Shown: positions 21,012 to 30,004, counted from the stretch's first letter. The stretch: DNA of 64,000 nucleotides from Streptomyces sp. NBC_01267 (GCF_036241575.1 NZ_CP108455.1:7671001-7735000), one strand, 5' to 3'. Numbers and translations: made by a program. Notes: generated by a model not told the origin, from the sequence alone.

Positions 21012-22523
21012 TCAGCGGGTCGGAAGCCCCGGCGCCGGGAACCCGTAATCGGTCCAGCCCTCGACGACCCGCTTCTGCATCTCGTCGGGGAACGAATGCC
21101 GGAACGACGCGGTGACGCCCCTGGTGACACCGTCGAACTGTTCGGGGAGCAGGCAGCTCAGCACGGACTTGCCGCCCCGTCCGCTGTGCACCTCGTCGGG
21201 AGTGAGGTACGGGACCATGGGGATGCCCGGTGCCTGCGGGTAGACGTACTCGCCGGTGCCGGGGTGGTACCGGGTGGCCATGGCCCACACCACCTGGTCG
21301 ATGTCGGTGATGTCTATGTCGTCGGCCACCAGAAGGACCTTGGGCACCAGCCACCCGGTGTGCGAGTTGAAGAGGACATCGGCCACGGCGTCGGCCAGTT
21401 CCCGTTCGGTCATGCGCATCGCCGCCAGCCGCCGGATGTCGACGGACACGACGATCCAACAGGTCGCGGCTTCGTAGGAACACCAGGCCAGGTCGACCGG
21501 CAGCCCGCTGGAGCGCAGCAGATCGAGACTGGCAGCCGAGATCATCGTGCCCCAGATGGTGTGGTTCTCCTCCGGCGGGAGGCCCGCCACGCAGACCGGC
21601 AGGATGGGATCGTCGCGGTAAGTCACCGTCTCGACGTGAAAGACGGGCTGTGGCTTGCTCTCCGCGAAGGAGTATCCGTGGTACTCGCCCATCGGACCTT
21701 CGGGAGCGGTCCCGTCGGGGCTGATGTATCCCTCCAGCACGATCTCGGAGTTGGCCGGAACGTACAGGTCGTGCATCTCGGTGCGGACCACCTCGACGGG
21801 GGTGCCGGTCAGCGCGCCGACATAGCCGTCCTCGTTCACCTCGGCGGGCAGCGGCATCCCCGCCGCGGCCAGCGCTGCCGGCGGGGCGCCGAGCACCATG
21901 GCCCACGGCGTGGGCTCACCCCTCTCGCGCCACATCCGGTGAATCCTGCCGAGGTGCTGCTGCGGCATCGCGGGGCCGACCAGGGTGGTGCGCCCGTGCA
22001 GCATGGTGCGGCTCACCGACCAGCTCGTCCACTGCCCGTCGGGGGAGCGCACCACATGGAAGCCGTACGTCCCGAAGTACCGGCCGCCGTCCTCGGCGTG
22101 CAGCAACGGCACGGGGAACCGTTCCAGGTCGACCTCGTCGCCGGTCAGCACGTTCTCCTTGCAGGGACCGGTCTCCACCACCCGCGGGGCGACGGGATCG
22201 GCGTGCATGGCGGAGATGAGCTTCTCCAGCAGTGCGCGCGGTGTGGCCTTACGCTCCAGGCCGAAGTGCGCCGCGAGCCGGCCGTACGTCCCTCCACCGG
22301 GACCGCTGAGGCCGGCAGGCGCCCCGAGGATCCGGAACCCGGCGGCGCCTTCGGTGAGGTTGCCGAACAGCGGGGCGGGGCTTCGGGTCTCGTAGACGCG
22401 CCGGGTGACAGCGCCGACTTCGAGTGTGGGGCTGACCGGAGCGCTGACGGCGACCGCGTCGCCGGAGGCAAGCAACTCCGCGACGAAGTCACGGAAGTTG
22501 AGCGCGCTGCCGCGTTGTGTCAT
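21012..22523 (-). CDS. UbiD family prenylated-FMN-dependent decarboxylase
   Basis: 503 aa, typical of UbiD. Seen are R-F-P-V-P-L-L-H-A-E-D-G-G-R-Y-F-G-T-Y, M-G-E-Y-H-G-Y-S (the glutamate-containing loop), E-I-V-L-E-G-Y-I and P-x-E-E-N-H-T-I-W-G. The family reversibly decarboxylates (hydroxy)aromatic or cinnamic acids using the cofactor made by UbiX, encoded 77 bases upstream in the same operon. A divergent MarR gene suggests induction by a phenolic acid, as in the vanillate/4-hydroxybenzoate systems. The small third subunit (VdcD-type) found in some such operons is not present. Confidence 0.9.
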   Translation of the reverse strand: MTQRGSALNFRDFVAELLASGDAVAVSAPVSPTLEVGAVTRRVYETRSPAPLFGNLTEGAAGFRILGAPAGLSGPGGGTYGRLAAHFGLERKATPRALLEKLISAMHADPVAPRVVETGPCKENVLTGDEVDLERFPVPLLHAEDGGRYFGTYGFHVVRSPDGQWTSWSVSRTMLHGRTTLVGPAMPQQHLGRIHRMWRERGEPTPWAMVLGAPPAALAAAGMPLPAEVNEDGYVGALTGTPVEVVRTEMHDLYVPANSEIVLEGYISPDGTAPEGPMGEYHGYSFAESKPQPVFHVETVTYRDDPILPVCVAGLPPEENHTIWGTMISAASLDLLRSSGLPVDLAWCSYEAATCWIVVSVDIRRLAAMRMTERELADAVADVLFNSHTGWLVPKVLLVADDIDITDIDQVVWAMATRYHPGTGEYVYPQAPGIPMVPYLTPDEVHSGRGGKSVLSCLLPEQFDGVTRGVTASFRHSFPDEMQKRVVEGWTDYGFPAPGLPTR

Positions 22524-22600
22524 GACAGGACCTTTCTTTCGGTAAGGGGTGTGAAGGGGCCGTGCGACGCACGCGGCGCCGCGTGCGGCCGGGGAAGGGA

Positions 22601-23212
22601 TCAGGGGGCGTCTGAGGTCCGCGCCGGCGGAACCGGGTCACGGCGCGCGGTCGCCTTGATGCCGTGCCACCGCCGGGCCGTGGGCAGGTCGAGGCCGAAC
22701 TGGTCGAGGATGCGCGCGACGGTGTGATCGATGAGATCGGCGATGCTGGAAGGCTGGTTGTAGAACGCGGGGACCGGTGGCATCACGGTGGCGCCCATCC
22801 GCGTGAGTTCCAGCATGTTCTCCAGGTGCACGGACGACAACGGGGTCTCCCGGGCCACCAGGACGAGTTGACGCCGCTCCTTGAGCATCACGTCCGCCGC
22901 CCGGCCGATCAGGCCCTCTCCGTAACCGGTGCGAATGGAGGCCAGCGTCTTCATGCTGCACGGCACGACCACCATGCCGTCGGTCCGGAACGATCCGCTG
23001 GAAATCGAGGCTCCCTGGTCTTCTGGGCTGTGATGCACCGACGCCAGAGCTTCCACGTCCCGCAGCGAGTGCCCGGTCTCCTGCGCGAGCGTGACCCGCG
23101 CCCAGCGGCTGACGATCAGGTGGGTCTCCACGTCGAGTTCTCCCAGGGCTTCGAGCAGGCGCACCCCGATGGGCGCGCCGGTGGCCCCTGTCATTGCGAC
23201 GACGAGTCTCAC
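22601..23212 (-). CDS. UbiX family flavin prenyltransferase
   Basis: 203 aa. The N-terminus M-R-L-V-V-A-M-T-G-A-T-G-A-P-I-G is the flavin phosphate loop. Later M-V-V-V-P-C-S-M-K-T-L-A-S-I, R-A-A-D-V-M-L-K-E-R-R and L-V-L-V-A-R-E-T-P-L-S complete the UbiX signature. It attaches a dimethylallyl group to FMN to make the UbiD cofactor. It is the first gene of the leftward UbiX-UbiD operon; its start is 112 bases from the divergent MarR start. Confidence 0.92.
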   Translation of the reverse strand: MRLVVAMTGATGAPIGVRLLEALGELDVETHLIVSRWARVTLAQETGHSLRDVEALASVHHSPEDQGASISSGSFRTDGMVVVPCSMKTLASIRTGYGEGLIGRAADVMLKERRQLVLVARETPLSSVHLENMLELTRMGATVMPPVPAFYNQPSSIADLIDHTVARILDQFGLDLPTARRWHGIKATARRDPVPPARTSDAP

Positions 23213-23251
23213 GCCGTCACCTTCCTCTCGGTTTCGTCACGAACAGTTATT

Positions 23252-23299
23252 ACGTACACGTCCTATTTGATGCACGGTATAGTACGTGTACGTCCTAAT
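23252..23299. promoter_or_regulatory. Paired direct repeats between ubiX-like gene and divergent marR
   Basis: ACGTACACGTCCTATT (23252-23267) and ACGTGTACGTCCTAAT (23284-23299) match at 13 of 16 positions and are spaced 32 bp apart, three helical turns. A TATAGT -10-like hexamer (23278-23283) lies between them. The ACGTACACGT/ACGTGTACGT cores are also inverted repeats of each other. They are probably binding sites for the adjacent MarR protein. Confidence 0.55.
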
Positions 23300-23324
23300 C
23301 AATTCGGGGGAACGGCGGCGAGTG

Positions 23325-23783
23325 ATGTCACAGGAGAGAGCGGACTCCGAGGCCGGAGTTCTGACTGCCGCGATTGCCGGGCTCGGCCCCCTGGCGCGTC
23401 AGCTGAACCAGGCGCATACGAGGCTCTGGTACGAGCAGGTGCACCAGGACCTGACGGGGCCCCAGTTCACCGTCCTGAGCCTGCTGCGTACCCGCGGTGA
23501 CATGGACCAGGGCACGCTCGCCGCGCTGGCTCATCTGGACAAGTCGACCGCGGCGCCGCTCCTTGACCGACTGCGCCGACGGGGTCTGGTGGAGATCGGC
23601 AGGGACGAGAGCGACAGGAGGCGCAAGCTCGTACGCATCACCGGAACCGGCCGGGAGCTGGCCGTCCGTCTCGCTCCCGCGGTCGCCGAGGTGAACGAGC
23701 AGTTGCTGGCGCCGTTCACCGCCGAGGAACGCGACCAGTTCCTGAGCTTGCTGCGACGGGCGGTTCAGCGTTCGGAGCGGTAA
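23325..23783 (+). CDS. MarR family transcriptional regulator
   Basis: 152 aa from ATG 23325 (GTG 23322 possible). The winged helix shows T-G-P-Q-F-T-V-L-S-L-L, then L-A-A-L-A-H-L-D-K-S-T-A-A-P-L-L-D-R-L-R-R-R-G-L-V as recognition region and D-E-S-D-R-R-R-K-L-V-R-I-T as wing. It probably represses the divergent UbiX/UbiD operon and is released by an aromatic acid. A terminator hairpin follows at 23796. Confidence 0.9.
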   Translation: MSQERADSEAGVLTAAIAGLGPLARQLNQAHTRLWYEQVHQDLTGPQFTVLSLLRTRGDMDQGTLAALAHLDKSTAAPLLDRLRRRGLVEIGRDESDRRRKLVRITGTGRELAVRLAPAVAEVNEQLLAPFTAEERDQFLSLLRRAVQRSER

Positions 23784-23795
23784 CGCCCCCCCGAC

Positions 23796-23818
23796 GCCTC
23801 CCGGTGCGTCCGGGAGGC
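23796..23818 (+). terminator. Terminator after marR
   Basis: Perfect 9-bp stem GCCTCCCGG / CCGGGAGGC with the 5-base loop TGCGT, 12 bases past the stop codon. Confidence 0.8.
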
Positions 23819-24122
23819 TGTGCGCGCCTTCGTGCCGCCGGCGTCCTGGACGCTTCCGCTCGCACCGCACCGGCGGCGTGTTTCTTGATCTGTGTCGGCA
23901 GTCACTGCCGGGCGCAGCTGACCGCTCGTCCGCGCCGATCGGTCCGAACCGGTCTGTCAGCGCGGCTGGTGGTACGCCCGGGGGATGTCGGTCCGGTGGG
24001 TGGGACGCGCCGTGCGCCGAAGTGGTGGGCCCTGTCGGATCGAGCACGCTGACCCGGGCGGCAGCCCGAGTCCGTACCCCACAGGCAGGAACGATTCACC
24101 CGGCGCCTGGCGCGGGCTCTCC
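23819..24122. other. Intergenic, no gene recognised
   Basis: About 300 bases between the marR terminator and the convergent gene. No convincing frame. An imperfect GC-rich hairpin near 24098-24116 may terminate the leftward gene. Confidence 0.5.
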
Positions 24123-24737
24123 CTACGCCGTGGCGGCCTTGTCGCTGTCCGCGGTCCCGGCCCCGGTGGGTGCGGCCTGGTAGTACACGTTCCGGCCCTG
24201 CTTGGAGCGCTCGATGAGACCGCGTGCGACGCCCTGCTCCAGCGTGTTGCGCACGACGGTCACCTGAATACCTCGCTGGGGGTGTGCCTCGGCCACCCCG
24301 GCGGCGATCTCGGTGGAGGACTTGGGCTCGTTCTGCCCGGCGAGGTAGGTGTTGATCAGCTCGATCCACGTCGGCTGGTTCGCACCCTGTGCGGGGGCAG
24401 CCTTCTTGGCGCGGGCCGCCCCGCGGCGTGCGGGTTCCGCTGCGGTCTTCGACGAGCGCCCCGCCTTCTTGCCCGCGTCCTTGCTCTTGGGGCTGCGCGC
24501 TCCGGGCACCTTGGCCGACTTCTTGCCGGCGGCAGTCACCGTCCCGGCAGAGGTCTCAAGGAGGTTCTGCATCTTCACGAGAACCTGTCCGCTGTCCTCC
24601 AGCTGAACCAATTCCTCCTGAAGCCGGGACAGTTCCGCCCGGACGCGGTCCTGCTCGCTCTGATTGGCTGCCAGATCACTGGCAACCTTCTGTGTGTACT
24701 CAGCCTTCACACCGGAGGCAGTGTTGACCGTAGACAT
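24123..24737 (-). CDS. Coiled-coil / histone H1-like / winged-helix protein
   Basis: 204 aa from ATG 24737 with GAGGA upstream. Three parts are visible: an N-terminal coiled coil (about residues 15-60, A-E-L-S-R-L-Q-E-E-L-V-Q-L-E), a middle Lys/Ala/Arg-rich stretch like the tail of histone H1 (about 70-120), and a C-terminal winged-helix-like domain with N-Q-P-T-W-I-E-L-I-N-T-Y-L and T-V-V-R-N-T-L-E-Q-G-V. This suggests a DNA-binding, nucleoid-associated or regulatory protein that oligomerises. No operon partner is visible. The family has no name I can give with confidence. Confidence 0.75.
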   Translation of the reverse strand: MSTVNTASGVKAEYTQKVASDLAANQSEQDRVRAELSRLQEELVQLEDSGQVLVKMQNLLETSAGTVTAAGKKSAKVPGARSPKSKDAGKKAGRSSKTAAEPARRGAARAKKAAPAQGANQPTWIELINTYLAGQNEPKSSTEIAAGVAEAHPQRGIQVTVVRNTLEQGVARGLIERSKQGRNVYYQAAPTGAGTADSDKAATA

Positions 24738-25345
24738 GAGGTCCTCGTCTTTCGCTGTGTGTCGAATGGGTGTGGTGGGGATGCTACTCACACCATCGAA
24801 GACAATTCTTCAGCGGTACCCGATTGAATGCGGGCGGGACCATTTCTGTTCGATCACGTTGCACGAGTATTCAAAGTCTTACCTGCCGTGCCACGAGGTT
24901 GCAGGTGGTCGGGCAGGGACCCGGCGGGTACGGCTCCAGGTGCTGGTCCCGGTGGGCGGCGCCGTCCGTGTGACGACGGGGAACGCCACCTCGAAATCCG
25001 GAGCAACCAAGTTCGAGTCGTATTTCGACCGTGGCGGCTGCGGCAGCTTCGGATCGTCCGAACAGACATGGTGTGGGTTGCCCGGGAGGTGCACACGCCA
25101 CACCCGCTGCAACTCGCGCGCCACTTACGCGATCACCCTCGTCGTCCGCGGGCATAACCGTGTGGGCCGCTGCTGGTATGTCTCGGAGCGCTGTTCGCCC
25201 GACGGGACCGGCGTCACCACTCGCCGTCCGCCGGGCGCAAGTCCAGCAGCGCGCTCAGCGGACGGTATGTGACGGTCACGGCGTCCGTCCTGCTCTGGTG
25301 GAGGACCCGACAACTCCCTGACGTCCGGCAGGAGAACCCGCCAGG
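24738..25345. other. 600-bp region without a confident gene
   Basis: Base composition is lower in GC than the neighbours. The part next to 24737 should hold the promoter of the leftward coiled-coil gene. On the minus strand, GGGTAC near 24820 resembles the -10 of stress sigma factors (weak). Several 80-100-codon frames exist on both strands, but none has a good start, ribosome site or convincing codon bias. Confidence 0.4.
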
Positions 25346-26134
25346 TCAGGTCTCCTCGGTCAGCCCTGCGTACGCCTGGAGTGCGTGTGGGCGGCGTATG
25401 TCGGTGTCGACACGCAGTGCGGCGTAGGCGGTGGGAGGGCCCGGCAGGCGCGGTACGGAGTGCAGGGTCAGGTGGTCTCCCGGGGCGACGAGTGAGTCCA
25501 GGACCGCTTCGGCGAGGTGGTGGTTCAGCTGGACCAGCACGTCGGCGACCGTCAGCCCCGCCGTGGCGACGTAGAGGTCGCGGTGCACGGAACGGCGCTC
25601 GGGGCGCTTCGGGCCGCGATTCTGCGTCTCGTGGGTCGGATCCGTGCCGTCCACCGTGTCCGGCCCGGGGACCTCGACGGTCATCGGGGACCACATGGCC
25701 AGGGGGCGCGGCCCGTTGAACGTCTTGAGCAGTCTGCGCAGTGCTGCCGTGTCCCCGTCGACGGCCGGGCCGGTCCAGGCCGCTGATCCGTCGGCGGCGA
25801 TGTGGGCGAACGAGAACCGCTCCTGAAGGTTGTCCGGGCGACCCGCGAGGTAGATGGTTCGGGTGAAGGAGCGTCGCCAGCGTTCTGCCTGCTCGGACGG
25901 CAGGGACAGGGCGAATCGGCAGGTCTCGCGTACCCAGTCGTCGAGCCGGAATCGGTTGATGACCGCCACGACGCTCGCCTCGTCGCGGTGCTCGGCAGCG
26001 CTGCGGTCCGCGATCTGCTTCTTCGCGGCCTGCAGACACTCCGGGCTCGACAGGTCCAGATCCGCCAGGTCGGGGCGCACGTCCCGGAGCCGCCGAGCGG
26101 CTGTGGACAGGAGCAGTTCGGGTGTGAGAGTCAT
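25346..26134 (-). CDS. Unrecognised protein, last gene of the GH3 operon
   Basis: 262 aa. ATG 26134 overlaps the upstream stop (ATGA), so it is translationally coupled. The first half is helical (R-R-L-R-D-V-R-P-D-L-A-D-L-D-L). The centre has R-F-S-F-A-H-I-A-A-D-G-S-A-A-W-T and the end L-V-Q-L-N-H-H-L-A-E-A-V-L-D-S-L. The protein has no signal peptide and no membrane segment. I do not recognise a family. Its place says it belongs with the GH3 ligase and methyltransferase. Confidence 0.75.
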   Translation of the reverse strand: MTLTPELLLSTAARRLRDVRPDLADLDLSSPECLQAAKKQIADRSAAEHRDEASVVAVINRFRLDDWVRETCRFALSLPSEQAERWRRSFTRTIYLAGRPDNLQERFSFAHIAADGSAAWTGPAVDGDTAALRRLLKTFNGPRPLAMWSPMTVEVPGPDTVDGTDPTHETQNRGPKRPERRSVHRDLYVATAGLTVADVLVQLNHHLAEAVLDSLVAPGDHLTLHSVPRLPGPPTAYAALRVDTDIRRPHALQAYAGLTEET

Positions 26135-27249
26135 ACGAACACCCCGGTGAGCAGGGTGTGGTCGGGTGCCTGGCGCCCCTTGCCGAGGAGGGACGACGTC
26201 AGCCGGTAGGGGTCGACGTAGGTGTGGTCCCCCCGGTGCCGCCGCAGTGTGTCGCGGTTGTCCTCCGCGTCGCCCCCGGTGGTGGCCCGGTCGAGGAGTT
26301 GTTCGGCCCGTCTGAGACTTTTCATCAGCAAGTCCTTCCGGAACGACTGCTGTTGGCCCGGTCCGAGCACAGCGACGAAGTACAGTCGCATGCCGAGCCG
26401 GAGCACCGACGGGTCGCAGTCCGGACCGGTCGAGCGGAGGAGGGCGCCCACGGTGTGGTCGTGCCAGCCACCGTGCCGTGCGGAGGTGACGCGCCCGTCG
26501 ATGGGCACCCGGCCGATCTGGATCCGGTGCACCGATGCCCCGGTGGCGGCCAGTACGCGTTCCAGCAACTGGTAGTCCGGATCGAGTTCCCGGTCGTACA
26601 GGAGAACCACCTCGTCGTGGTCGGCGGCGAGCGGCAGCAATTCCCGCAGGGCGCAGGCGAGATAGTTCGGACGCCCGTCCGCGGCGATGATCTGGCGCAG
26701 CGGCAGGCCGTACCGGGTCGCGTCGAGATACACGGGCCCGCCGCTGTCCCGCTGGTCCAGCCCCATGTCGAGGGAGGCCAGTTGCTTCAGCATGTCCTCC
26801 GTTCCGAGCCCCGGAGGCTGATGCCTCGTCAGGCCCGGGTCGTGCATGCCCAGTCGGGCGTAATGGTCTGCCCAGAGGCTCAGTACGCGGGCGCCGGCGG
26901 CGTGCACCCAGCCGTTCATCTCGACGGCTTCGGCGTACGGACGCAGGGCATCGGCGCCGGGGCGGGTCGTCTCGCCCCGGTACTGCACGTAGAACTCGCC
27001 GATCTCCTCCTCCGAGAGTGCGGAGTAGTCGATGTCACCCCGGGTCCGGTCGAGGTACTCCCAGAATCCGAGGGTCTGTTCGGTGGGATGGTAGGTGGTG
27101 TGGCTGTACCGGTAGGTCACATCTGCCAGGTGTGCGGTGGCCCGGAACATCACGTCCGTCCACAGCAGCCCTTTGAGGTGACTGGGCGTCAATGGCTTGG
27201 AGGGCGTGACGGTGATGGGGGCGAGCAGGACACGGTGACGGCTGAGCAC
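26131..27249 (-). CDS. Unrecognised protein of the GH3 operon, possibly class I aaRS/HUP-like
   Basis: 372 aa from GTG 27249, with GGAGG 8 bases upstream and an in-frame stop just before. Near the N-terminus P-L-T-P-S-H-L-K-G-L-L-W-T-D occupies the place where class I aminoacyl-tRNA synthetase folds carry T-P-x-H-x-G-H. Later come V-V-L-L-Y-D-R-E-L-D-P-D-Y and V-P-I-D-G-R-V-T-S-A-R-H-G-G-W-H-D-H-T. No canonical HIGH or KMSKS motif is present, so the comparison is only suggestive. The protein is soluble and Tyr/Trp/His-rich. It overlaps the next gene by 4 bases. A gap of 137 bases separates it from the methyltransferase gene. Confidence 0.7.
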   Translation of the reverse strand: MLSRHRVLLAPITVTPSKPLTPSHLKGLLWTDVMFRATAHLADVTYRYSHTTYHPTEQTLGFWEYLDRTRGDIDYSALSEEEIGEFYVQYRGETTRPGADALRPYAEAVEMNGWVHAAGARVLSLWADHYARLGMHDPGLTRHQPPGLGTEDMLKQLASLDMGLDQRDSGGPVYLDATRYGLPLRQIIAADGRPNYLACALRELLPLAADHDEVVLLYDRELDPDYQLLERVLAATGASVHRIQIGRVPIDGRVTSARHGGWHDHTVGALLRSTGPDCDPSVLRLGMRLYFVAVLGPGQQQSFRKDLLMKSLRRAEQLLDRATTGGDAEDNRDTLRRHRGDHTYVDPYRLTSSLLGKGRQAPDHTLLTGVFV

Positions 27250-27386
27250 GGTTCACGCCTCCGCAGCCGTGGCGGTGGGGTGCGGCAGCGCCCCTCGGAC
27301 CGGTGGGGGCGGCCCGTCGGCCCCGGAGGGCGCCGACGCCGTGACTGGCCCGGTCGGGCAGGTCCGCCCAACGGCCGAGGCGGCGG

Positions 27387-28244
27387 TCATCGCCGCTGTC
27401 CGTGCACGAGGAACACCCTGCTCACATCCTTGACCTGCCGTTCGGGGACGGGGTCGGGCCAGCGTCCGAAGTCGGCCCCGGGCTCGCCCGGCTGCACGGC
27501 GCAGGTGTCGAATCCGTAGCCGTCGAACAGCGCTTCCGGCTCGTCGCTGCCGAACACCCAAGGACAGCCCCAGCCGTCGAACACGTCCAGCAGTCCGCGC
27601 ATGTCGGGAAGGGTGAGGGCCGCGGTGTTGACAAGATCCGCGGCGATGCGGCTCCCGGGGGCCATGAGCGCGGCGACGCGCTGGAGGAGGCGGCGTGTGT
27701 CGCGTTCGGGGATGTAGTAGAGCAGGCCTTCGAGGAGCCAGGTGGACGGCAGAGCCGGGTCGTAACCGGCCGCGAGAAGCTGATCCTCCCAGTCGTCCGC
27801 CGTGAGGTCGACCGCGACGGTGGTGTGGGTGACCTGCGGGACCGCGCCCCGCAGCCGGCCGGCCTTGAACTCCAGTACGGCGGGACGGTCGACCTCGAAG
27901 TAGCGGATGTGACCGGGCCACGCGAGCCGGTGGGCCCGGGAGTCCATACCGGCGGGGGCCAGCACGATCTGGGTCATGCCCGGCTCCGCGGCTGCCCGCT
28001 GGAGGTAGTCGTCGAAGAACCGGGTCCTGATCGCGTTGTAGTCGGGGGTACTGGGCAGATCCCCCGGCCGGTCCGCCGGGAAGGTCGCCCTGCGTACCTC
28101 CGCCAGCAGCTCGGGGCCCGTCTCGCCCACCAGCCGGGCGGCGTACGGGTCGTCGTAGAGCCGGTCGTCCCGCGCCGTCTCGGCGGCCCGCAGTGCGGCG
28201 GTGAGCAGGGCGGTCTTCTCGACCGGATTCAGAGTGTCCGTCAT
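27387..28244 (-). CDS. LCMT-type SAM-dependent O-methyltransferase
   Basis: 285 aa from ATG 28244, overlapping the GH3 stop (ATGA). V-E-K-T-A-L-L-T-A-A-L-R-A-A-E, I-V-L-A-P-A-G-M-D-S-R-A-H-R and Y-F-E-V-D-R-P-A-V-L-E-F-K mark the leucine-carboxyl-methyltransferase-like family common in actinobacteria. These enzymes often methylate carboxyl or hydroxyl groups of small molecules. In this operon it may methylate the acid or amide handled by the GH3 enzyme (inference). All SAM-site elements look intact. Confidence 0.85.
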   Translation of the reverse strand: MTDTLNPVEKTALLTAALRAAETARDDRLYDDPYAARLVGETGPELLAEVRRATFPADRPGDLPSTPDYNAIRTRFFDDYLQRAAAEPGMTQIVLAPAGMDSRAHRLAWPGHIRYFEVDRPAVLEFKAGRLRGAVPQVTHTTVAVDLTADDWEDQLLAAGYDPALPSTWLLEGLLYYIPERDTRRLLQRVAALMAPGSRIAADLVNTAALTLPDMRGLLDVFDGWGCPWVFGSDEPEALFDGYGFDTCAVQPGEPGADFGRWPDPVPERQVKDVSRVFLVHGQRR

Positions 28245-30004
28245 GCCTGCTGTCCTCCCTCGTCGTGTCCCCGCCCGGCGGGCCGTGTCGTGGTGTCGGT
28301 GCCCGTCAGCTGCTGCCACTGGGCGTCGCTCTGCCGGAACAGGCGGTCCTTGACCTGTGTGGGACGGATGCCCCGGCCGACCGAGGTGTGCCAGTCACGG
28401 GCGAAGGAATCGGAGTCCAGCAGCCGCAGCCGTGCGGGTGCGAGTGCGGCGTCCGACCGTGCCCGCGCGTATCCGGCGGATTCCGCCGACAGGGCGGAGT
28501 CGACCAGAGAGGTGAACCGCTCGGTCTCGGCCGCGTCCCAGGGAGTCTCGGGAGCGACGGCGAACACATACCGCGCAGCCGCGGTACCCGGCCGTGCCTG
28601 CACGGCCGCGGCGGCGTCGCGGGGATCCTGCTCCACCCGGCATGCCGCATTCCGCAGGGGCAGCCCCGTACTCGACGACGCGGCCTGCAGGGCCCGGATC
28701 ACCTGTGCCTCACGCAGCCGCTCGCCCACCGCGTCGGACCGCGTCCCGCGCCCCGCGTACTCCACACGGGGGACGCCGCGGACACGGTCCACGACGCGTA
28801 CGACATCGCCGCCCGCGTAGCGGTAGAGCCCGCCGACGTGGCTGAAGAGCACGTGGTAGTCGCGGCCTTCCTGGAGTTCGTGCGGCAGCAGTGTCTCGGC
28901 GTCGGGGCCGAGGTCGGCCTCGGCATCCACGAACTCGTAGACGGACGCGGACAGGACGAGGCTGCCCGCTGAGCCGTTCCGGTCCAGCGGCACGCCGACC
29001 GGACCCTCGGAAGCGGCCACCGGGGCGGGCAGCGCGGCAACACCGGTACCGAACTGCTCGCGCAGAGCCGGCAGATAGAGCGAGGCCACCCCGGTGGTCC
29101 AGCAGAACAGCGCACGCACATGGGGCCACACGTGGGCCGGCCGGACCACACCGAAGTACTCGGCGAGACGTTCGAGTTCGGCGGCGCGCTCCGGATCCGG
29201 GGAGCCGTGCGGCGCCCCGCCCACGGTGCCGTCGCGTACCTCCTTCACGATCCGCGGCCACCACAGGTTCAACTGGTGCGGAACAGCAGCGATCATCGCC
29301 GGGTTGATACCGATGAGACCCCGCAGATCGCTCTGGACCGCAAGCCGCAGGCGCAGATACATCTTCTGCACATGGTCGTCGGGAGCGACGTCCACCGGCA
29401 GGGTCGCCCACGGCGCCGCCGTGCCCAGCTCGGCCGAGAGCGGTTCGCCGAACCGGGTGCCGAGATCTACCTGGCTCGCGCCGACGTGCGGGTGCCCGCT
29501 GACGGTGGTGGTCGGCGCGCTCAGCGGGTCGTGCTTGAGGTTGAGTACGGCGTCCGGCCGACGCATCACGTCCGGGTAGTGCTCTATCAGCGGCGCCCAC
29601 GCCGCGTAGTAGAAGGGGAAGAACGTCGTCTGCATGAACCGTCGGGTGACCGGGATCTTCTTGTGTGCGCCCGTGGTGCCGCTGCTGGTGAAGTACACGA
29701 CCGGAGCATCAGCGCTCAGCAGGTTCTCCTCCCCGGCGGCCATGCGCTCGATCAGCGGGCCGTGCGCGGCGTAGTCCTGCACGGGGACGGCCTTGCGGTA
29801 GTCGTCGATCGTGCGGATGTTCCGGAAGCCGTGTTGCCTGCCGAACTCGGTGTCCGCGTTGAATTCGAGAAGATCGGCGAGGACCCGCTGCTGCATGCCG
29901 CGCATGTCGGTGTGTTCCGCGGCGAGCCGGCTGCGCTCGGCGAACACCCGGCGGCGGTACCGGTCGGCGTGGTCCGGGGAGGCCCAGCCCTGGAGGGCGT
30001 TCAT
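28241..30004 (-). CDS. GH3 auxin-responsive-promoter family acyl-acid-amido synthetase
   Basis: 587 aa from ATG 30004, overlapping the kinase stop (ATGA). N-terminal helices with F-x-x-N-A-D-T-E-F-G-R-Q-H-G-F lead to the ATP phosphate loop V-V-Y-F-T-S-S-G-T-T-G-A-H-K-K-I-P. G-L-Y-R-Y-A-x-G-D-V-V-R-V follows, the nucleotide-binding element of GH3/ANL enzymes. GH3 proteins adenylate a carboxylic acid and join it to an amino acid; the best known are plant jasmonate/auxin ligases, and some bacteria use them in biosynthesis. The length matches full GH3 proteins. The substrates are unknown. Confidence 0.85.
   Translation of the reverse strand: MNALQGWASPDHADRYRRRVFAERSRLAAEHTDMRGMQQRVLADLLEFNADTEFGRQHGFRNIRTIDDYRKAVPVQDYAAHGPLIERMAAGEENLLSADAPVVYFTSSGTTGAHKKIPVTRRFMQTTFFPFYYAAWAPLIEHYPDVMRRPDAVLNLKHDPLSAPTTTVSGHPHVGASQVDLGTRFGEPLSAELGTAAPWATLPVDVAPDDHVQKMYLRLRLAVQSDLRGLIGINPAMIAAVPHQLNLWWPRIVKEVRDGTVGGAPHGSPDPERAAELERLAEYFGVVRPAHVWPHVRALFCWTTGVASLYLPALREQFGTGVAALPAPVAASEGPVGVPLDRNGSAGSLVLSASVYEFVDAEADLGPDAETLLPHELQEGRDYHVLFSHVGGLYRYAGGDVVRVVDRVRGVPRVEYAGRGTRSDAVGERLREAQVIRALQAASSSTGLPLRNAACRVEQDPRDAAAAVQARPGTAAARYVFAVAPETPWDAAETERFTSLVDSALSAESAGYARARSDAALAPARLRLLDSDSFARDWHTSVGRGIRPTQVKDRLFRQSDAQWQQLTGTDTTTRPAGRGHDEGGQQA

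Noticed and set aside
24879..25157. Small genes in the 24.7-25.3 kb gap on either strand
   Set aside because: Frames of 80-110 codons exist but have poor starts, mixed codon bias and no family features.
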